Shown here piece after piece: positions 62,597-64,000 of a stretch of DNA of 64,000 nucleotides. Position numbers and translations under genes: made by a program. The notes beneath the pieces were generated by a model. It ran no database searches. It was not told the DNA's origin and was given only the letters and a program-made list of their open reading frames with translations. Numbering within the stretch: the stretch's first letter is position 1; the number at the start of each line of letters is the position of its first letter. Origin of the DNA: JAHEFT01 sp963700705 (lineage in GTDB: Bacteria; Pseudomonadota; Gammaproteobacteria; Xanthomonadales; SZUA-36); NCBI GenBank assembly GCA_963700705.1, contig CAVOYQ010000001.1:195555-259554 (forward strand), given 5' to 3'.

Positions 62597-63569
62597 GTGG
62601 CAGGTTTGAAAGAACAGGGCAGGGTCTTTGTCGCAGGCCATCGCGGAATGGTGGGGTCGGCCATCGTGCGCTGCCTGCGCGCACGCCGGTGAAACGGACA
62701 TCGTTACCCGCAGCCGCAACGAGCTGGACCTGGCCCGGCAGGACCAGGTTGAAGCGTTTTTTGCCGACGAGCAGATCGACACGGTTTACCTGGCTGCCGC
62801 CCGGGTCGGCGGCATCAAGGCCAACAAGGACTTTCCGGCGGATTTCATCCGCGAAAATCTTCAGATTCAGACCAATGTCATCCATTCGGCTCACCGGGCC
62901 GGGGTTACCCGCCTGTTGTTCCTGGGAAGTTCCTGCATTTACCCAAGGCTGGCCCCACAGCCGATGGCGGAAGACGCCCTGATGACCGGCGTGCTGGAGA
63001 AAACCAACGAAGCCTACGCCGTAGCCAAAATTGCCGGCATCAAGATGTGCGAAGCATACCGGCGCCAGTTCGGAAGCGACTTCAGAAGCGCCATGCCGAC
63101 CAACCTGTACGGCCCGCATGACAACTTCGATCTTGAAACCAGCCACGTCCTGCCGGCGTTGCTGAGAAAATTCCACCAGGCCGCGGTTGACGGCGATGAG
63201 AAAGTGACCGTATGGGGCAGCGGCGCGCCGAGACGGGAATTTCTTCACGTCGATGACCTGGCCGAAGCGGCTTGCTTCCTGGCAGGATTGGACGAGAAAC
63301 AGTACTGGTCCGCGTTATCAGACCATTGCTCACACATCAACGTGGGTTGCGGGTCCGATATCAGTATTGCTGAACTGGCCGGTCTGATCGCTTCAATCTG
63401 CGGCTTCGAAGGAAGCATTGAATTTGACCCGGCGATGCCGGACGGCACGCCGCGCAAGCTGCTGGATGTGAGCCGGATTCAAGCGCTGGGATGGAAAGCC
63501 CGGATATCCCTGGAGCAGGGGATTCGAGCAACCCGGGACTGGATGGTCGAACACTGGGACGACGGGTAA
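62597..63569 (+). CDS. fcl: GDP-L-fucose synthase (frameshift near 62690)
   Basis: Epimerase-reductase completing GDP-L-fucose from the gmd product. The GTG at 62597 begins VAGLKEQGRVFVAGHRGMVGSAIV with the NADP motif. An extra C near 62690 breaks the frame; correction gives RARGETDIVTRSRNELDLARQ. The remaining motifs are AAARVGGIKANKDFPADF, LGSSCIYPRLAPQPM with the catalytic Ser/Cys, and the Y-x3-K pair in EAYAVAKIAGIKM. The corrected length is 323 residues, the family norm. The gmd-fcl pair strongly predicts fucose in a surface glycan. Confidence 0.92.
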
Positions 63570-63575
63570 ACAGGA

Positions 63576-64000
63576 ATGGGCAATTCATTACAAGACCAGT
63601 TAAAGGCCCTGGGCCTGGCCACGGAAAAACCGGTCAGGCAGCAGAAAGTAAGAGCCGCGCCAACAAAGCCCCGGTCGGCAGCAAACAAACCCAGGTCGGC
63701 GCCGGCTCCCCGGAAAACGGAAAGCACGGGTGAGCTTTCACTCGAAAAGGCCTTTGCGCTCAGGAAACAGGAAGAAAAACGGCAGGCTGACCAGGCGCGC
63801 CGTAAAAAGCTGGAAGAAGACCGCCAGCGCAAACTGCTGAACAACTCGATCCGGGAAATCGTCAAGGCGAATCGCCTGAACCGCGACGACGCCGAACTGG
63901 CCCGCAACTTCATGTTCAGGGGCCGTATCCGGAAAATCCATGTCACGCCGGATCAGTTGAAGGCGCTGAATGCCGGGGAACTGGGCATTGTCTACCTCTC
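63576..64000 (+). CDS. DUF2058 family protein (partial, C-terminus outside window)
   Basis: The first 141 residues of an open gene, cut by the window edge. It starts MGNSLQDQLKALGLATEKPVRQQ, the DUF2058 (YaiL) N-terminus, and continues through a highly basic Lys/Arg/Ala region and a charged helix (residues about 60-95, KQEEKRQADQARRKKLEEDR). NNSIREIVKANRLNRDDAE and MFRGRIRKIHVTPDQLKALNAG follow. The ribosome site AGGA is very near the ATG. The function is unknown, though the lysine-rich N-region suggests nucleic-acid contact. It lies six bases after fcl. Confidence 0.82.
   Translation, partial: MGNSLQDQLKALGLATEKPVRQQKVRAAPTKPRSAANKPRSAPAPRKTESTGELSLEKAFALRKQEEKRQADQARRKKLEEDRQRKLLNNSIREIVKANRLNRDDAELARNFMFRGRIRKIHVTPDQLKALNAGELGIVYL

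Noticed and set aside
251..63569. Programmed +1 frameshifting as the cause of the many broken frames
   Set aside because: The sites share no slippery motif, in-frame stop context or downstream structure. They occur in unrelated genes, several times within one gene, and include -1 cases. Assembly error explains them better.
1..64000. CRISPR arrays, integrases, prophage or toxin-antitoxin modules
   Set aside because: No regularly spaced repeats, integrase, phage structural or toxin-like genes were seen on either strand.

Overview
This 64-kb window reads as chromosomal DNA of an aerobic, Gram-negative gammaproteobacterium. Supporting evidence is the lpxH and dapB genes, a purB-roxA-sucABD block, a TonB-dependent receptor, an RND pump, DbpA, a YheS-type ABC-F protein and REP-like repeats between convergent genes. 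It resembles marine Woeseia- or Chromatiales-like lineages, but I cannot place it more precisely. No rRNA, tRNA, CRISPR array, integrase or prophage was found. Most of the window is housekeeping and catabolism. The accessory-looking part is the right end: a YtrA/ABC cassette, then a sugar-nucleotide cluster carrying a small inverted-repeat element.

Layout. 1-5.4 kb: branched-chain 2-oxoacid dehydrogenase E1 genes (minus strand) diverge from an Lrp/AsnC regulator across a palindrome, followed by an acyl-CoA dehydrogenase. 3.9-11.4 kb: a minus-strand operon for heterotetrameric sarcosine oxidase, soxB-soxD-soxA-soxG, then purU and a sodium-coupled transporter. 11.5-19.4 kb: exported M64 peptidase, gamma-glutamyltransferase homologue, haemolysin-III family protein, lipase-like hydrolase, dbpA and a second, orphan soxB. 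19.5-26 kb: TonB-dependent receptor and RND adaptor/pump. 26-34.9 kb: membrane proteins of unknown role, a periplasmic methyltransferase-like protein, yheS, a thioredoxin-reductase-like ferredoxin-NADP reductase, ung, a GFA protein and a MAPEG protein. 35-45 kb: icd, a DUF455 protein, dapB, lpxH, a cyclophilin, gyrA, a haem-binding DUF3365 protein, OsmC, peroxiredoxin, a response regulator and acuI. 45-55 kb: lpd, sucB, sucA, roxA, purB (minus strand) and fumC, which with icd cover much of the TCA cycle. 55-59 kb: ABC-2 permease, ATPase and GntR/YtrA regulator, a probable small exported protein, a putP-like symporter and an FKBP isomerase. 59.9-64 kb: ugd, gmd and fcl for UDP-glucuronate and GDP-fucose, then a DUF2058 gene cut by the window end.

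Sequence quality. About twenty single-base frameshifts interrupt otherwise well conserved genes (bkdA1, the acyl-CoA dehydrogenase, soxA four times, soxD, the receptor, the DUF455 gene, lpd twice, sucB, roxA three times, purB, fumC, ugd, fcl and a small gene). Most are +1, many fall in housekeeping genes, and each corrected reading continues the expected protein. I treat these as assembly indels, not pseudogenes, and give whole-gene spans.

Most interesting signals: (i) a GGTG-N16-CACC palindrome upstream of a probable small exported protein and the YtrA-type GntR/ABC operon; (ii) a 267-bp element with 27-bp perfect terminal inverted repeats placed exactly between the ugd stop and the gmd start; (iii) a REP-like family whose stems change in compensatory fashion, one copy of which supplies the stop codons of two convergent genes; (iv) a compact structured intergenic element at 31.3 kb; (v) an orphan soxB paralogue next to dbpA.
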